The notes: a model not told the origin generated them from the letters alone. 39,829 nucleotides of DNA from Bacteroidota bacterium (GCA_963169455.1 CAUJDW010000083.1:1-39829); one strand, 5' to 3'; shown: positions 8,117-18,689, counted from the first letter of the stretch. Made by a program: numbers and translations.

Positions 8117-9256
8117 ATGGCCCCGCCCATTGCTCCGCTTTCGCTCTGGACTGCCCTCTGGCTTATAGCCGCCGGGCAGGGATTGTTTCTTGCATCTGTC
8201 ATCGCCACCGGTAAAACCGGCAACCGAACTGCAAGGATGTTAATAGCAGGGCTGATATTCACCTTTGCACTTACCCTATTCGATTATCTGGGCTATTGGA
8301 TGCGCTGGCATTTCCATTTTCCTCACTTTGCCGGCATTTACCTCTGGCTGGCATTGCTGGCAGGGCCGCTGTTTTACCTGTATCTCCGGACGCTGGCCAC
8401 CGGCCGGGGGCTGCGGAGCCGGGATTGGGGGCACCTGCTGCCAGCCTTTGCCATGGTTTGGGTGCGCATGCCCTTTTACCTGGCCGGCAGCCAGGATAAA
8501 GTGCAGATACTTATGGGCGAACTGCCATTTTCCGAGAGCTGGTGGTTGCCGGAAATTTTCTTTGCCTACCGGGGGATTGCCGTGGCGACCATAACCCATC
8601 TCTCGCTGTATGGCTGGTGGGCCAGCCGCCTGGTGGAGCGGCAGGCCGGCGTCCGGCGGCAGTTCTTCAGGCTACTCACGGCGCTCTATTGGAGCTTTAC
8701 CGGGGCCTACCTGTTCTACTACATTCTATCCTGGACGCCTTATTTCTCTCTGGCGCTGGATTACAGCATCAGCCTGGCAATGGTTGTTTTTATTTACACC
8801 ATTGGCTTCCTGGCCATCCGGCAGCCGGGGATATTCAGTGCGGGGACGCTACGAGCAGCCCTGCGGCCGGAAAAGTACCGCAACAGCGCCCTCACACCAG
8901 GAGCCGTGCAATCGCTTATCAGCAGCCTGGAGCAGTATATGAAATCGGAGCGCCCATACCTGGAGAGCGAGCTTCGCCTGCCACAGTTGGCCGAAACCCT
9001 GTCGAGCAATACCCACCACCTCTCACAGGCCATCAACGAGCACTTTGGGCAGACCTTCTCCGCCTACGTCAACCGATACCGGGTGCAGGAGGCGCAGCGC
9101 CTGTTGCGGCATCCGGAATGGCAGGATCGATCGCTTATGGAAGTAGCCTATGCAGCAGGGTTTAATAATAAAACCACCTTTTACAAAGCCTTCAAGGAAG
9201 TGGCCGGCCAATTGCCCTCCGACTACCGGAAACGGCAGATGGCGCTTAATAATTAA
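8117..9256 (+). CDS. Membrane-bound AraC-family transcriptional regulator
   Basis: The 379-residue product has an N-terminal half (about 1-250) rich in hydrophobic helices; I count seven likely membrane segments, beginning LWTALWLIAAGQGLFLAS and ending near IYTIGFLAI. A C-terminal AraC/XylS DNA-binding domain follows (about 275-375). Both helix-turn-helix units are visible: LRLPQLAETLSSNTHHLSQAIN, then RSLMEVAYAAGFNNKTTFYKAFKE, ending with the typical LPSDYR. Such fusions of a multi-helix membrane sensor with AraC are common in Bacteroidota and probably sense envelope or extracellular signals. The ligand is unknown. It is a single gene followed by a strong hairpin at 9268-9303; the FG-GAP gene downstream is a possible target only by position. 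Confidence 0.92.
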   Translation: MAPPIAPLSLWTALWLIAAGQGLFLASVIATGKTGNRTARMLIAGLIFTFALTLFDYLGYWMRWHFHFPHFAGIYLWLALLAGPLFYLYLRTLATGRGLRSRDWGHLLPAFAMVWVRMPFYLAGSQDKVQILMGELPFSESWWLPEIFFAYRGIAVATITHLSLYGWWASRLVERQAGVRRQFFRLLTALYWSFTGAYLFYYILSWTPYFSLALDYSISLAMVVFIYTIGFLAIRQPGIFSAGTLRAALRPEKYRNSALTPGAVQSLISSLEQYMKSERPYLESELRLPQLAETLSSNTHHLSQAINEHFGQTFSAYVNRYRVQEAQRLLRHPEWQDRSLMEVAYAAGFNNKTTFYKAFKEVAGQLPSDYRKRQMALNN

Positions 9257-9267
9257 TGTTGGCCGGC

Positions 9268-9303
9268 AAAACCTTCCTGGTTTCCTTAAACCAGGAAGGT
9301 TTT
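9268..9303 (+). terminator. 16-bp perfect hairpin, probable terminator after the AraC gene
   Basis: AAAACCTTCCTGGTTT at 9268-9283, a CCTT loop, then the exact complement at 9288-9303, starting 12 bp after the stop at 9256. The T-run is short (the stem end), so termination is likely but not certain. The arm style AAACCT...AGGTTT also matches the palindrome family at 14155, 16059 and 16577. Confidence 0.75.
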
Positions 9304-9398
9304 ACATCGTTTTTTCAGTCAATTTTTATAGGATTAACCCTTCGGCCGGTACGCTTTGCCGACTTTTCGCATAGTTGTTCACCAAAAATTATAAAGCT

Positions 9399-11171
9399 AT
9401 GCGATTAATGGCCTTGTTTTTCCTTTTTACTGCACTGCACCTGAATGGCCAGGCATCCTTCACCAAAGTAACCGACCCGGCTAATGCACTGGCCCAACAA
9501 GGAGGCATCAGTGTATACAATGGCGTAAGCTGGGTGGATTACAACGGCGACGGCCTCGACGATTGTTTCATCAATTCCAACAACCTCTACCGAAACGACG
9601 GCGGGGGCTCCTTTACGAAAATTACTTTCAGCGGCATCAACTCCGGGGATGGGAACGGCAATTCCTGGGGCGACTACGACGGCGACGGCGACCTCGATGT
9701 TATGATCGCCGCCACTCCCTCCCGCCTGTACCGCAACGACGGCAACGACACCTTCACCCAAAGCCCGCTCACCGGGGAAGTGATCGACACCTTCAACTTC
9801 TGGTCGGCTACATGGGGCGACTATAATGGCGATGGCTGGATCGACCTGGCGCTCATCCACCCGGCGGGCTTCCTGCCTTTCTCCGGGCCCATCTCCAGGC
9901 CAAGCCTCCTGCTTGTCAACAATCAGGATGGTTCATTCACCCGTGTGGATTCCCCGCTGGACGATGAGCTGGCGGCCCATACGGTGGGCGCCTGGACGGA
10001 CTACGACCTCGACGGAGACCTCGACCTCTTTATCGGCAGCGGCGAGGTGGCCTTTTTATCAAGAGACCACATCTACATCAACCAGTTGGCCGAAACCGGC
10101 ACGGCTCAATTGGTACGGCTGGAAGAAGGCCCCCTGGCCACCGACCTGCGCGACGGCCAGAACTGGAACTTCATCGACTATGACCTCGATGGCCGCCTCG
10201 ATGCTTTCGTGACCAATTATTTTAACAGCAAAACCAATGACCTGTACCGGAACGTAAACGGCGACTACGTCAAGCAAACGGCGGCGCAGGCAGGAACCAT
10301 CGCCGGGCAGACGGGGGCCGGGCTGAACAATGTGTGGGGCGATTTCGATAACGACGGCTACCAGGATTGTTTCGTGACTTTCGACAGCGGCCAAAAGGAC
10401 CGCTTTTACCACAACAACGGCGACGGCACCTTTACCGAAGTGGACCAGGTATTCTCCATTTCGGCCGCCACCCGGGGCGCCGCCGCGGCCGATTACGACG
10501 ATGACGGTTATCTGGACCTGATGGTTTCGGCCACTTCAGCTTCCGCCACCGGCCTGTACCACAACGACGGAGGCGACAACCACTGGTTTCAGTTGCGGCT
10601 GAACGGCAATGCTCCCAATACCGCCGCTATCGGCGCAAAGGCGTGGGTAAAGGCCGATATCGGCGGCCAGGCCCGCTGGCTTTACCGCGAGCTGAACTCC
10701 CAAAACACTTTCAACGGGCATAACAGTTACCGCCTGCATTTCGGCCTGGGCCAGGCCAGCCGGATCAACAGCCTGCGCATTGTATGGCCGGATGGCAATA
10801 TCCACGAAACTGCTAACATCGCCATCGATCAGGCCTGTACCTGGAGCCAGGACGGGTCAAACGACTGTGATTTAGCGCTAAGCACCGGAGATGAAAAAGG
10901 GGAAGCCGCGCTTCATTTCACCCTCTCTCCCAACCCTGCCTACGGCGGAATCGCCTATGCCGGTTTCCGGCAGCCCGGGGAAGCGGAGGTGTGCTGGCAG
11001 GTTTACGGCCAGTTGGGGTGTCTAATGGAAACACATATTGGGATAAGGGCTTCTTCGAAAGATGGGCAGATCGCCATACCGCTCGAAGGCCTGCCGGCGG
11101 GCATATACTGGGTGGTGCTGCATTCGAAGTATGGCGTTCACCGGGAGTGCCTGGTGATTGCGCGGCAATAG
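9399..11171 (+). CDS. FG-GAP/VCBS repeat protein with UnbV-type domain and T9SS sorting signal
   Basis: The product has 590 residues from the ATG at 9399; this start gives a clean signal peptide (MRLMALFFLFTALHLNGQA), while an in-frame TTG eight codons earlier only adds charged residues. Seven calcium-binding-like loops (DYNGDGLDD, DYDGDGDLD, DYNGDGWID, DYDLDGDLD, DYDLDGRLD, DFDNDGYQD, DYDDDGYLD) indicate a seven-bladed beta-propeller of the integrin-alpha/CRTAC1 type over about residues 40-400. An ASPIC/UnbV-like domain follows (GAKAWVKADI ... LHFGLGQASRI ... VWPDG). The last 75 residues are a T9SS type A sorting domain (LSPNPAYGG ... LPAGIYWVVLHS). It is therefore predicted to be exported across the outer membrane and cell-surface attached or released. 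The binding partner is unknown. Confidence 0.92.
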   Translation: MRLMALFFLFTALHLNGQASFTKVTDPANALAQQGGISVYNGVSWVDYNGDGLDDCFINSNNLYRNDGGGSFTKITFSGINSGDGNGNSWGDYDGDGDLDVMIAATPSRLYRNDGNDTFTQSPLTGEVIDTFNFWSATWGDYNGDGWIDLALIHPAGFLPFSGPISRPSLLLVNNQDGSFTRVDSPLDDELAAHTVGAWTDYDLDGDLDLFIGSGEVAFLSRDHIYINQLAETGTAQLVRLEEGPLATDLRDGQNWNFIDYDLDGRLDAFVTNYFNSKTNDLYRNVNGDYVKQTAAQAGTIAGQTGAGLNNVWGDFDNDGYQDCFVTFDSGQKDRFYHNNGDGTFTEVDQVFSISAATRGAAAADYDDDGYLDLMVSATSASATGLYHNDGGDNHWFQLRLNGNAPNTAAIGAKAWVKADIGGQARWLYRELNSQNTFNGHNSYRLHFGLGQASRINSLRIVWPDGNIHETANIAIDQACTWSQDGSNDCDLALSTGDEKGEAALHFTLSPNPAYGGIAYAGFRQPGEAEVCWQVYGQLGCLMETHIGIRASSKDGQIAIPLEGLPAGIYWVVLHSKYGVHRECLVIARQ

Positions 11172-11201
11172 GCGAAGGGCTGGGGGACAAGAGATTGGGC
11201 G

Positions 11202-11236
11202 AAGGGGAGATGGCGGGCAACCGGCTATCTCCCCTT
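11202..11236 (+). terminator. Hairpin after the FG-GAP gene
   Basis: AAGGGGAGAT at 11202-11211 pairs with ATCTCCCCTT at 11227-11236, with a partly pairable loop (GGC...GGCT) and a T-rich stretch after it. It lies 30 bp after the stop at 11171 and probably ends that transcript before the sdh promoter. Confidence 0.65.
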
Positions 11237-11292
11237 CTTAATTTTGACTGATTCTAAATAAGGCGCCGCCTCAAAGCCGGGCTGAACATAAG

Positions 11293-11323
11293 TTGGGCAA
11301 GTGCGTCTTATGAGATAGATTTG
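11293..11323 (+). promoter_or_regulatory. Candidate Bacteroidota promoter for the sdh operon
   Basis: TTG at 11293-11295, a 20-bp spacer, then TAGATTTG at 11316-11323, which matches the Bacteroidota -7 consensus TAnnTTTG exactly. The sdhC start codon is 58 bp further down. It is a pattern match only; no start-site data are available. Confidence 0.6.
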
Positions 11324-11380
11324 TAGGCTTTTATTTTTTTAACATATCCGGAAAAAACAAAACGCAAAATAAAGAGAAAC

Positions 11381-12091
11381 ATGAGCTGGTTTTCTGATTT
11401 TTTGGCTTCTTCCATAGGGCGGAAGGTGGTGATGAGCCTGACAGGCTTGTTCCTCATCATTTTTCTGCTGATACACCTGGCGGGTAACCTGCAGCTGATG
11501 GACTTCATCGCCCACGACCCTGCAGACGAGCCCGGCAAAGCCTTCAACCTCTATGCCAAGTTCATGACCACAAACCCGCTAATCAAGGCAGTTTCCTACC
11601 TCCTCTACCTGTCCATCCTGGTTCACGCCATCCAGGGGTGGGTGCTTTGGAGCAAGAACCGCAAGGCGAGGGGCAGCCAGAAATATGCCGTGAAAGTCAA
11701 CAAAGTGGCCGACGGCAACAGCTTTGCCGCCTCCAATATGGGCTGGCTGGGCACCATCATTTTTATTTTCCTCCTCATCCACCTGTACCAGTTCTGGCTG
11801 CAGATGAAGCTTGGGAAACTGCCCATGGCATACTACGACGGAGAGGAAGTCAAAAACCTGTTCTTCATCGTGTCGGAAGCTTATGAAAGCCTGGGGTACG
11901 TCATTTTTTACGTGCTTTCCATGGTGGCCATCGCCTACCATCTCGACCACGGCTTCCAGAGCGCTTTCCAGACCCTGGGCATCAACCACAGGAAGTATAC
12001 GCCCATGATAAAGTGGGTGGGCAGGGCGTATTCGATTCTGATTCCCCTGGGGTTTGCCGTTATTCCGGTTTACATGTATTTCTTCATGTAA
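11381..12091 (+). CDS. sdhC: Succinate dehydrogenase cytochrome b subunit
   Basis: This 236-residue integral membrane subunit of respiratory complex II carries haem b and passes electrons from succinate to menaquinone. About five membrane helices are visible, with candidate haem-ligand histidines in LIHLAGNLQL, VHAIQGWVLW, LIHLYQFWLQ and YHLDHGFQSAFQTLG. This layout is that of the single-anchor cytochrome b558 family used by Bacteroidota and Bacillus (type B complex II), not the two-subunit SdhC/SdhD of Proteobacteria. It is the first gene of sdhC-sdhA-sdhB, 53 bp ahead of sdhA, and is served by a candidate promoter at 11293-11323. Confidence 0.95.
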   Translation: MSWFSDFLASSIGRKVVMSLTGLFLIIFLLIHLAGNLQLMDFIAHDPADEPGKAFNLYAKFMTTNPLIKAVSYLLYLSILVHAIQGWVLWSKNRKARGSQKYAVKVNKVADGNSFAASNMGWLGTIIFIFLLIHLYQFWLQMKLGKLPMAYYDGEEVKNLFFIVSEAYESLGYVIFYVLSMVAIAYHLDHGFQSAFQTLGINHRKYTPMIKWVGRAYSILIPLGFAVIPVYMYFFM

Positions 12092-12144
12092 ACCCGGACG
12101 AGGCGTTTTTCACCATCGATCAATCTTTTTAAATTACCGATACC

Positions 12145-14145
<2,001 letters not shown>

Positions 14146-14154
14146 CGTGGGTGT

Positions 14155-14243
14155 AAAACCCGACAGGTTTGCCCGGTGTATCCTGCTTGCAAACCTGTCG
14201 GGTTTGCCCGGAGGAATCCTGGTTGAAAACCCGACAGGTTTGC
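14155..14243. repeat. Triple-arm palindromic repeat between sdhA and sdhB
   Basis: Three arms share the core CCCGACAGGTTT: AAACCCGACAGGTTTGC at 14156-14172, its exact reverse complement at 14189-14205, and a third forward copy at 14227-14243. The middle arm can pair with either outer arm, giving two mutually exclusive hairpins inside an operon. The T-run expected of a strong terminator is missing. It could tune the amount of sdhB message or stabilise the upstream RNA. Confidence 0.85.
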
Positions 14244-14278
14244 TAACCTATTATAAAAAATTACAAAACAGCTAAGCG

Positions 14279-15031
14279 ATGAAACTCACACTCAAAATAT
14301 GGCGGCAGAAAGCCCCCAATGCAAAAGGGCGCTTCGAGACTTATCAGGTGGAAGCGAACCCGCACATGTCGTTTCTGGAAATGCTGGACGTGCTCAATGA
14401 AGAGCTGATCGCCAAAAAGGAGGAACCGGTAGTATTCGAACACGACTGCCGGGAGGGCATCTGCGGCACCTGCAGCATGGTGATCAACGGCGAGCCGCAC
14501 GGGCCCATGGCCGGCACCACCACCTGCCAGCTGCACATGCGCCACTTCAGAGACGGGGAAACGATCGTGATCGAGCCCTTCCGCGCCAGCGCTTTCCCGG
14601 TTATGAAAGACCTGGCCGTTGACCGCTCGTCCATGGACCGCATCATCCAGGCCGGCGGATACATTTCGGTTAATACCGGCGCCGCCCAGGACGCCAACGC
14701 CATCCCCGTCGACAAAGACACGGCGGCCCACTCTTTCGACGCCGCCGCCTGTATCGGCTGCGGAGCCTGCATTGCCGCCTGCCCCAACGCCTCGGCCATG
14801 CTGTTCGTGAGCGCTAAGGTCGCCCACCTGGCGCTGCTGCCGCAGGGCAAGGTGGAAGCCAAACGCCGCGCCCAGGCCATGGTCAAGCAAATGGACCTGG
14901 AGGGCTTCGGCATGTGCTCCAACATCACGGCCTGCGAAGCGGAATGCCCCAAAGGCATCTCCGTGGAGAATATCGCCCGCCTGAACCGGGAATACCTGTC
15001 TTCGGCGCTGGGCTCGGAGACGGTGGCCTGA
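14279..15031 (+). CDS. sdhB: Succinate dehydrogenase / fumarate reductase iron-sulfur subunit
   Basis: The 250-residue subunit carries electrons from FAD to the haem/quinone site. The [2Fe-2S] cysteines are C57, C62, C65 (CREGICGTC) and C83. The [4Fe-4S] motif is C158-IG-C161-GA-C164 with C168-P, and the [3Fe-4S] cysteines are C213, C219 and C223 (ECPKGI). All cluster ligands are intact. It is the last gene of the sdh run, 133 bp after sdhA, with the palindromic repeat between them. No clear terminator follows. Confidence 0.95.
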   Translation: MKLTLKIWRQKAPNAKGRFETYQVEANPHMSFLEMLDVLNEELIAKKEEPVVFEHDCREGICGTCSMVINGEPHGPMAGTTTCQLHMRHFRDGETIVIEPFRASAFPVMKDLAVDRSSMDRIIQAGGYISVNTGAAQDANAIPVDKDTAAHSFDAAACIGCGACIAACPNASAMLFVSAKVAHLALLPQGKVEAKRRAQAMVKQMDLEGFGMCSNITACEAECPKGISVENIARLNREYLSSALGSETVA

Positions 15032-15517
15032 TGAAGGGGTTGAAAGGGTGAAAGGTCGGAAGGCCGGCATTCCAACAATCCAGCATTTTTAACCGGCGTA
15101 GCCTGCACAGGGCGGAGCCGGGGCAGTATGCAGTACGTCTGTTGGCAGCACTGCAGTACTCCCCTGTTCCAGTATTCCAAGTACTTTCCGGAGCGCCCTC
15201 ATCAATACATACCGCGCCCCACTTCATATATTTCTCTGGGCAAACCCCTGATATCTTATAAAGATAGTATTACTATTTTTTCTGTCAAAAATCAACTCGC
15301 CTGCAATTAAGCTCAAAACCTTGCCGCCGAGAGGCGTTTATGTTAGCCAAAGTGTTGTATTGAAGGCGCTTAATGTTCTCTGATGGTAGCTCCATGGAGC
15401 CTATAGCCTGCTCTCTGCCTGCGATAGTAGCCAGAATGCATGAACCAAATCAAGTAGGATTTGTATTTATAATAGTTTTACTATCATTTTGGATTTGATA
15501 ACATAATACCCGTCGCT
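15032..15517. other. 486-bp intergenic region with dispersed repeat pieces
   Basis: No convincing gene was seen. A 47-bp block at 15093-15139 (CCGGCGTAGCC ... GGCAGTATGCAGTACGTC) has a close relative at 27180-27228. A 16-bp word TCCGGAGCGCCCTCAT at 15187-15202 recurs exactly at 28561-28576. An imperfect palindrome around AGCTCCATGGAGCC lies near 15390. The AT-rich 80 bp before 15518 probably hold the promoter of the next gene, but no clean consensus match was found. Confidence 0.6.
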
Positions 15518-16036
15518 ATGAAAAGTCTTTTGATTAGCATTTGCCTTCTCCTTTTCTCCGCCCCTTCGATTATGGCCAACGGCCCTGTTCCGGAAGCGGT
15601 TCAAAAAACATTCATCCAGCTTTACCCGGAAATAGAATCGCCATTCTGGGAAAACCGCCACGACGGCATCGTGGCCACTTTCCAGGACGTCGAGGGCCTG
15701 AAAAAAGCATTTTTCCAGCCGGATGGGCGATGGACGGAGACCCGTATCCGGATGGACATAAGCCAGTTGCCGGCTGGGGTAAGCCGCTTCATACGGAAGA
15801 ACTATGTGGATGCCGAAATCACATTTTGCGGGAAGGTGTATACACCCAAAGGCATCTGGTACAGAGTGGAATCTGAACTACCCGGCAAGGTCGTGCTAAA
15901 AACGCTGGATGAAAGCGGCCAGCTCATCGAAGAACAGGCTATTCTTTTCAGCACTGCCCCGGCTCCTGCTGCGGAAGGCAAACCGGCCCTGGCCCCACTC
16001 CCGAAAAAGCAGATGGCGCCACAACGAGGCAAATAA
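15518..16036 (+). CDS. Exported PepSY-like protein
   Basis: The 172-residue product has a signal peptide (MKSLLISICLLLFSAPSIMA). The mature part shows the pattern of the PepSY-like/BLIP-fold family of Bacteroidota: a helix ending in a P-x-x-x-x-P-x-W motif (LYPEIESPFWEN), then a Y/F-x-A-strand with KAFFQPDGRWTET, an LPAGVSRFIRKNY repeat of the same idea, and paired strands near the end. The C-terminal 30 residues are Pro/Ala/Lys-rich and probably disordered. Such proteins are periplasmic with unclear roles; some inhibit peptidases, but nothing here shows that. It converges on the osmC gene, with a strong hairpin between them. Confidence 0.75.
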   Translation: MKSLLISICLLLFSAPSIMANGPVPEAVQKTFIQLYPEIESPFWENRHDGIVATFQDVEGLKKAFFQPDGRWTETRIRMDISQLPAGVSRFIRKNYVDAEITFCGKVYTPKGIWYRVESELPGKVVLKTLDESGQLIEEQAILFSTAPAPAAEGKPALAPLPKKQMAPQRGK

Positions 16037-16058
16037 GCCTTTAAAACGTTTTTACCAG

Positions 16059-16117
16059 CCAGCCCCGCGAGGTTTTCAAAACCTCGCGGGGCTGGTAAAA
16101 AAACCTCGCGGGGCTGG
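16059..16117. terminator. 18-bp palindrome plus extra arm between convergent genes
   Basis: CCAGCCCCGCGAGGTTTT at 16059-16076 is exactly complementary to 16078-16095, followed by an A-run and a third copy of the right arm (AAACCTCGCGGGGCTGG at about 16101-16117). It sits between the stops of the PepSY-like gene (16036) and osmC (16126) and is T-flanked on both sides, so it can work as a two-way terminator. The core CGCGAGGTTTT recurs at 16577. Confidence 0.8.
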
Positions 16118-16125
16118 TAAAAATA

Positions 16126-16560
16126 TCAACCTTCCAGCACGGCATCCATCGTAATCTCCGCATTCAGCACCTTCGACACCGGGCAGCCCTTTTTGGCATT
16201 GCCGGCAAGCTCCTGAAACTTCTCGGCGCTGATGCCCGGTACTTTTCCCGTGAGCTTCAGATGGACGGCCTTGATCGACCAGCCGCTTTCCTCTTTTTCG
16301 ATGGTTAGAACAGCTTCGGTGCGGAGCTCTTCGGCAGTGAAGCCCGCGTTGGCCAACTGGAAGCTGAGGGCCATGCTGAAGCAGCCGGCATGGGCGGCGG
16401 CGATGAGTTCCTCCGGGTTGGTGCCCGCCCTGCCTTCCTCATCCTGGAAGCGTAGCTTGGTGGAATAGGGCTGATCTTTCAAAGCCCCACTATGGGTGGT
16501 CATCGTTCCGGCCCCTTCCAGGCCGTTGCCGCGCCAGACGGCGTTTGCTTTTCTTTTCAT
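16126..16560 (-). CDS. osmC: OsmC-family peroxiredoxin
   Basis: The 144-residue protein belongs to the OsmC/Ohr fold, thiol peroxidases that reduce organic hydroperoxides. The two redox cysteines are visible as Cys60 (AAAHAGCFSMAL) and Cys126 (AKKGCPVSKVLN). The N-terminus KRKANAVWRGNGLEGAGTM and the SGALKDQPYSTKLRFQDEEG segment with GTNPEELI are typical of the OsmC rather than the Ohr branch. It acts in the cytoplasm. It follows the amylase gene on the same strand, but a strong palindrome at 16577-16605 lies between them, so it probably has its own transcript. Confidence 0.93.
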   Translation of the reverse strand: MKRKANAVWRGNGLEGAGTMTTHSGALKDQPYSTKLRFQDEEGRAGTNPEELIAAAHAGCFSMALSFQLANAGFTAEELRTEAVLTIEKEESGWSIKAVHLKLTGKVPGISAEKFQELAGNAKKGCPVSKVLNAEITMDAVLEG

Positions 16561-16576
16561 CGGAAATTATTTTTAG

Positions 16577-16630
16577 TCCCGCGAGGTTTTACAAACCTCG
16601 CGGGATGGTTTAAAACAAACCTCGCGGGAC
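16577..16630. repeat. 13-bp hairpin plus extra arm, same family as 16059
   Basis: TCCCGCGAGGTTT at 16577-16589, loop TAC, then its complement at 16593-16605; a second right arm AAACCTCGCGGGAC follows at 16617-16630. The arrangement of one hairpin plus one extra arm copies that at 16059-16117, so osmC is bracketed by two members of this palindrome family. Confidence 0.8.
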
Positions 16631-16634
16631 TGGT

Positions 16635-18488
16635 TTATTCCAGCTCCAGCACCAGCGGCGCCCTGGCTGGCAAGGTGATAGCCCCTTTCATGTCGAATGC
16701 TTTCCCGCTAAGCACGTCTTTGCCTGTGGATACCCCGTCCAGCATTTGCGAAAAGCGGGCCAGTTCCAGCCGGGTTTCCTCCTTGTTCCAGTTGAGCACC
16801 AGCATAGCTTTACTCATGCCCTCATAGCGAAACAGGACGTACACGCCATTTTCCGGCACGTAGTGCATCAGTTTGCCGGAGTGGATAACCGTCGCCGTTT
16901 TCCGCCAGTTGGCCAGTTTTCTGACGAATGCCTGTGCTTCCTTCTGTTTGTCGGTTAGGCCCTGCCCGGTAAAGGCGCTGGCCTTGTCGCCGGCCCAGCC
17001 GCCGGGGAAGTCGCTTCGGATGACGCCGTGGTCTTCGGTGCCGGGGTTGCTCATCAGCACCTCTGTGCCGTAGTAAACCTGCGGGATGCCCCGGGTGGTG
17101 AAGACGTAGGCCAGCCCGAGTTTAAACAGGCCGAAATCTTCGTTCACCTGGGAGTAGAAACGGCTCATGTCGTGGTTGTCAGGAAAAACGACAAGGTTGT
17201 AAGGGTCGGCATAAAGGAAGTCGCGGGCCAGCATCTCGTAGAGCAGCACCATGGCCCGGCCCTGTTTGTTCTCTCTGAGCCCGTCGCGCATGGCTTCCTG
17301 CAGGGGGAAGTCCATCAGGCTGGGCAGGCAGGAGGTATAGCCGTTGGGGTTTTGCTTGCCGCGCTGCCAGAAGGAGACGTAGTCCGGGTTGCCGATCCAT
17401 TCCTCGCCCACGATATTGAAATTGGGATATTCCGACATGACGGCGCATGTCCAGTCCGCCATGAAGTCCTTATCCGGATAGGGGTAGGTGTCCATGCGTA
17501 TCCCGCCCAGGCCCAGGTATTCGATCCACCAGACGGAGTTCTGGATGAGGTAGGCGCCCATCAGTTCGTTGCGCTGGTTGAGGTCGGGCATGGTTTCCAC
17601 GAACCAGCCATCGGCGAAGTGGGTATAGTCGTATTGGGAAACGTAAGGGTCCTGGATGACGGGTTTGCGGTGGTTGGTCGGCACAAAACCATCCTGGAAA
17701 TTGAACCAGTCGTGGGTGGGCGGGTCCTTCATCCACCAGTGTTCGGAGCCGCAATGGTTGACGATCATGTCCATGATCAGTTTGACGCCCCGGGCGCGGG
17801 CGGCCTCTGCCAGCTCTTTGTATTCCTCATTGGAGCCGAAGCGGGGGTCCACCTTGTAAAAGTCGGTGGTGGCGTAGCCGTGGTAGGAATAGGCCGGCAT
17901 GTCGTTTTCCAGCACGGGGTTCAGCCAGATGGCGGTGAAGCCCATGTCGGCGATGTAGCCCAGGCTGTTGATCATGCCCCTGATGTCGCCGCCATGGCGG
18001 CCGCCGGGGTTCTGGCGGCTGGGCTTTTCCCGCATGCCCTCCACAAAATCGTTTTCAGGCATGGCATTGACGAAGCGGTCGGGCGTGATGAGGTACATGG
18101 CGTCGGCATTGGTGAAGCCCTGCCGGTTTGCGGCGCCGGGCTCGCGGGCCAGCAGTTCGTACGGTTGGCGCTCCACTATCCTGCCGTCTTTGCTGAAGGC
18201 GATCTCCAGCTTGCCTGCTTGGGCGTCTTCCCCAATGAGCAGGTTGATAAACAGGTAATTGGGGTTTTCCACCTGTATCACCCGCTCGATGCGGATGCCG
18301 GGATGGCTGATGGAGGGCTGCAGGCCGGAGATATTATCCCCGTACACCAGCAGTTGCAGCGCCGGGTTTTTCATACCCACCCACCAGTTGGGCGGCTCGA
18401 TGCGGCTGATCTTGTTCTGTCCGTGGGCAAAGGAGAGGCTGCCCAGCAGCCAGCAGGAGAGCAGAAGCAGATATTTGAATTTATTCAT
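16635..18488 (-). CDS. Exported GH13 alpha-amylase / cyclomaltodextrinase-like enzyme
   Basis: The 617-residue product carries a signal peptide (MNKFKYLLLLSCWLLG..., ending AHGQ), an N-terminal Ig-like cyclomaltodextrinase domain (about 26-110, ISRIEPPNWWVGMKNPALQL), a GH13 (beta/alpha)8 barrel (about 125-540) and a C-terminal beta domain. The catalytic residues are all present: nucleophile Asp333 (GGIRMDTYPYPD), acid/base Glu362 (NIVGEEW) and Asp440 (FPDNHDMSRF); DMIVNHCGSEHWW is the conserved region I. It should cut alpha-1,4-glucans or cyclodextrins in the periplasm or at the surface, like SusA of Bacteroides. No susC/susD genes are in the window, though glgA/glgC lie about 18 kb away. Exact substrate is unknown. 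Confidence 0.93.
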   Translation of the reverse strand: MNKFKYLLLLSCWLLGSLSFAHGQNKISRIEPPNWWVGMKNPALQLLVYGDNISGLQPSISHPGIRIERVIQVENPNYLFINLLIGEDAQAGKLEIAFSKDGRIVERQPYELLAREPGAANRQGFTNADAMYLITPDRFVNAMPENDFVEGMREKPSRQNPGGRHGGDIRGMINSLGYIADMGFTAIWLNPVLENDMPAYSYHGYATTDFYKVDPRFGSNEEYKELAEAARARGVKLIMDMIVNHCGSEHWWMKDPPTHDWFNFQDGFVPTNHRKPVIQDPYVSQYDYTHFADGWFVETMPDLNQRNELMGAYLIQNSVWWIEYLGLGGIRMDTYPYPDKDFMADWTCAVMSEYPNFNIVGEEWIGNPDYVSFWQRGKQNPNGYTSCLPSLMDFPLQEAMRDGLRENKQGRAMVLLYEMLARDFLYADPYNLVVFPDNHDMSRFYSQVNEDFGLFKLGLAYVFTTRGIPQVYYGTEVLMSNPGTEDHGVIRSDFPGGWAGDKASAFTGQGLTDKQKEAQAFVRKLANWRKTATVIHSGKLMHYVPENGVYVLFRYEGMSKAMLVLNWNKEETRLELARFSQMLDGVSTGKDVLSGKAFDMKGAITLPARAPLVLELE

Positions 18489-18665
18489 TATTAAGGTGCT
18501 TTTTCGTCCGGAGGGTGAAGTTCGGAAATTTTTGAAACTATTTTAAGTTGTAGCGCGGGCCTCTGGCGCCACAGCATGAAATCTGTGAAACGGGGTTCAT
18601 GAGGGGCCCCGTCAAAGTGAATGGCTCAGGCAAGGCTTCTTTCAGATGGAGATTTTGGCTCGTGT

Positions 18666-18689
18666 TCGCAGGCCACAGTCCTGCGTTCC
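18666..18689. repeat. Dispersed palindromic repeat (reverse-orientation copy)
   Basis: The reverse complement reads GGAACGCAGGACTGTGGCC followed by TGCGA and closely matches the arms at 25960-25983. A related GCGCGGGCCTCTGGCGCC piece lies at about 18551-18568. Both are in the gap before the Uma2 gene. Confidence 0.65.

Noticed and set aside
17028-18494. 488-codon open frame opposite the GH13 gene
   Set aside because: Antisense shadow; the GH13 frame has all catalytic residues and a signal peptide.
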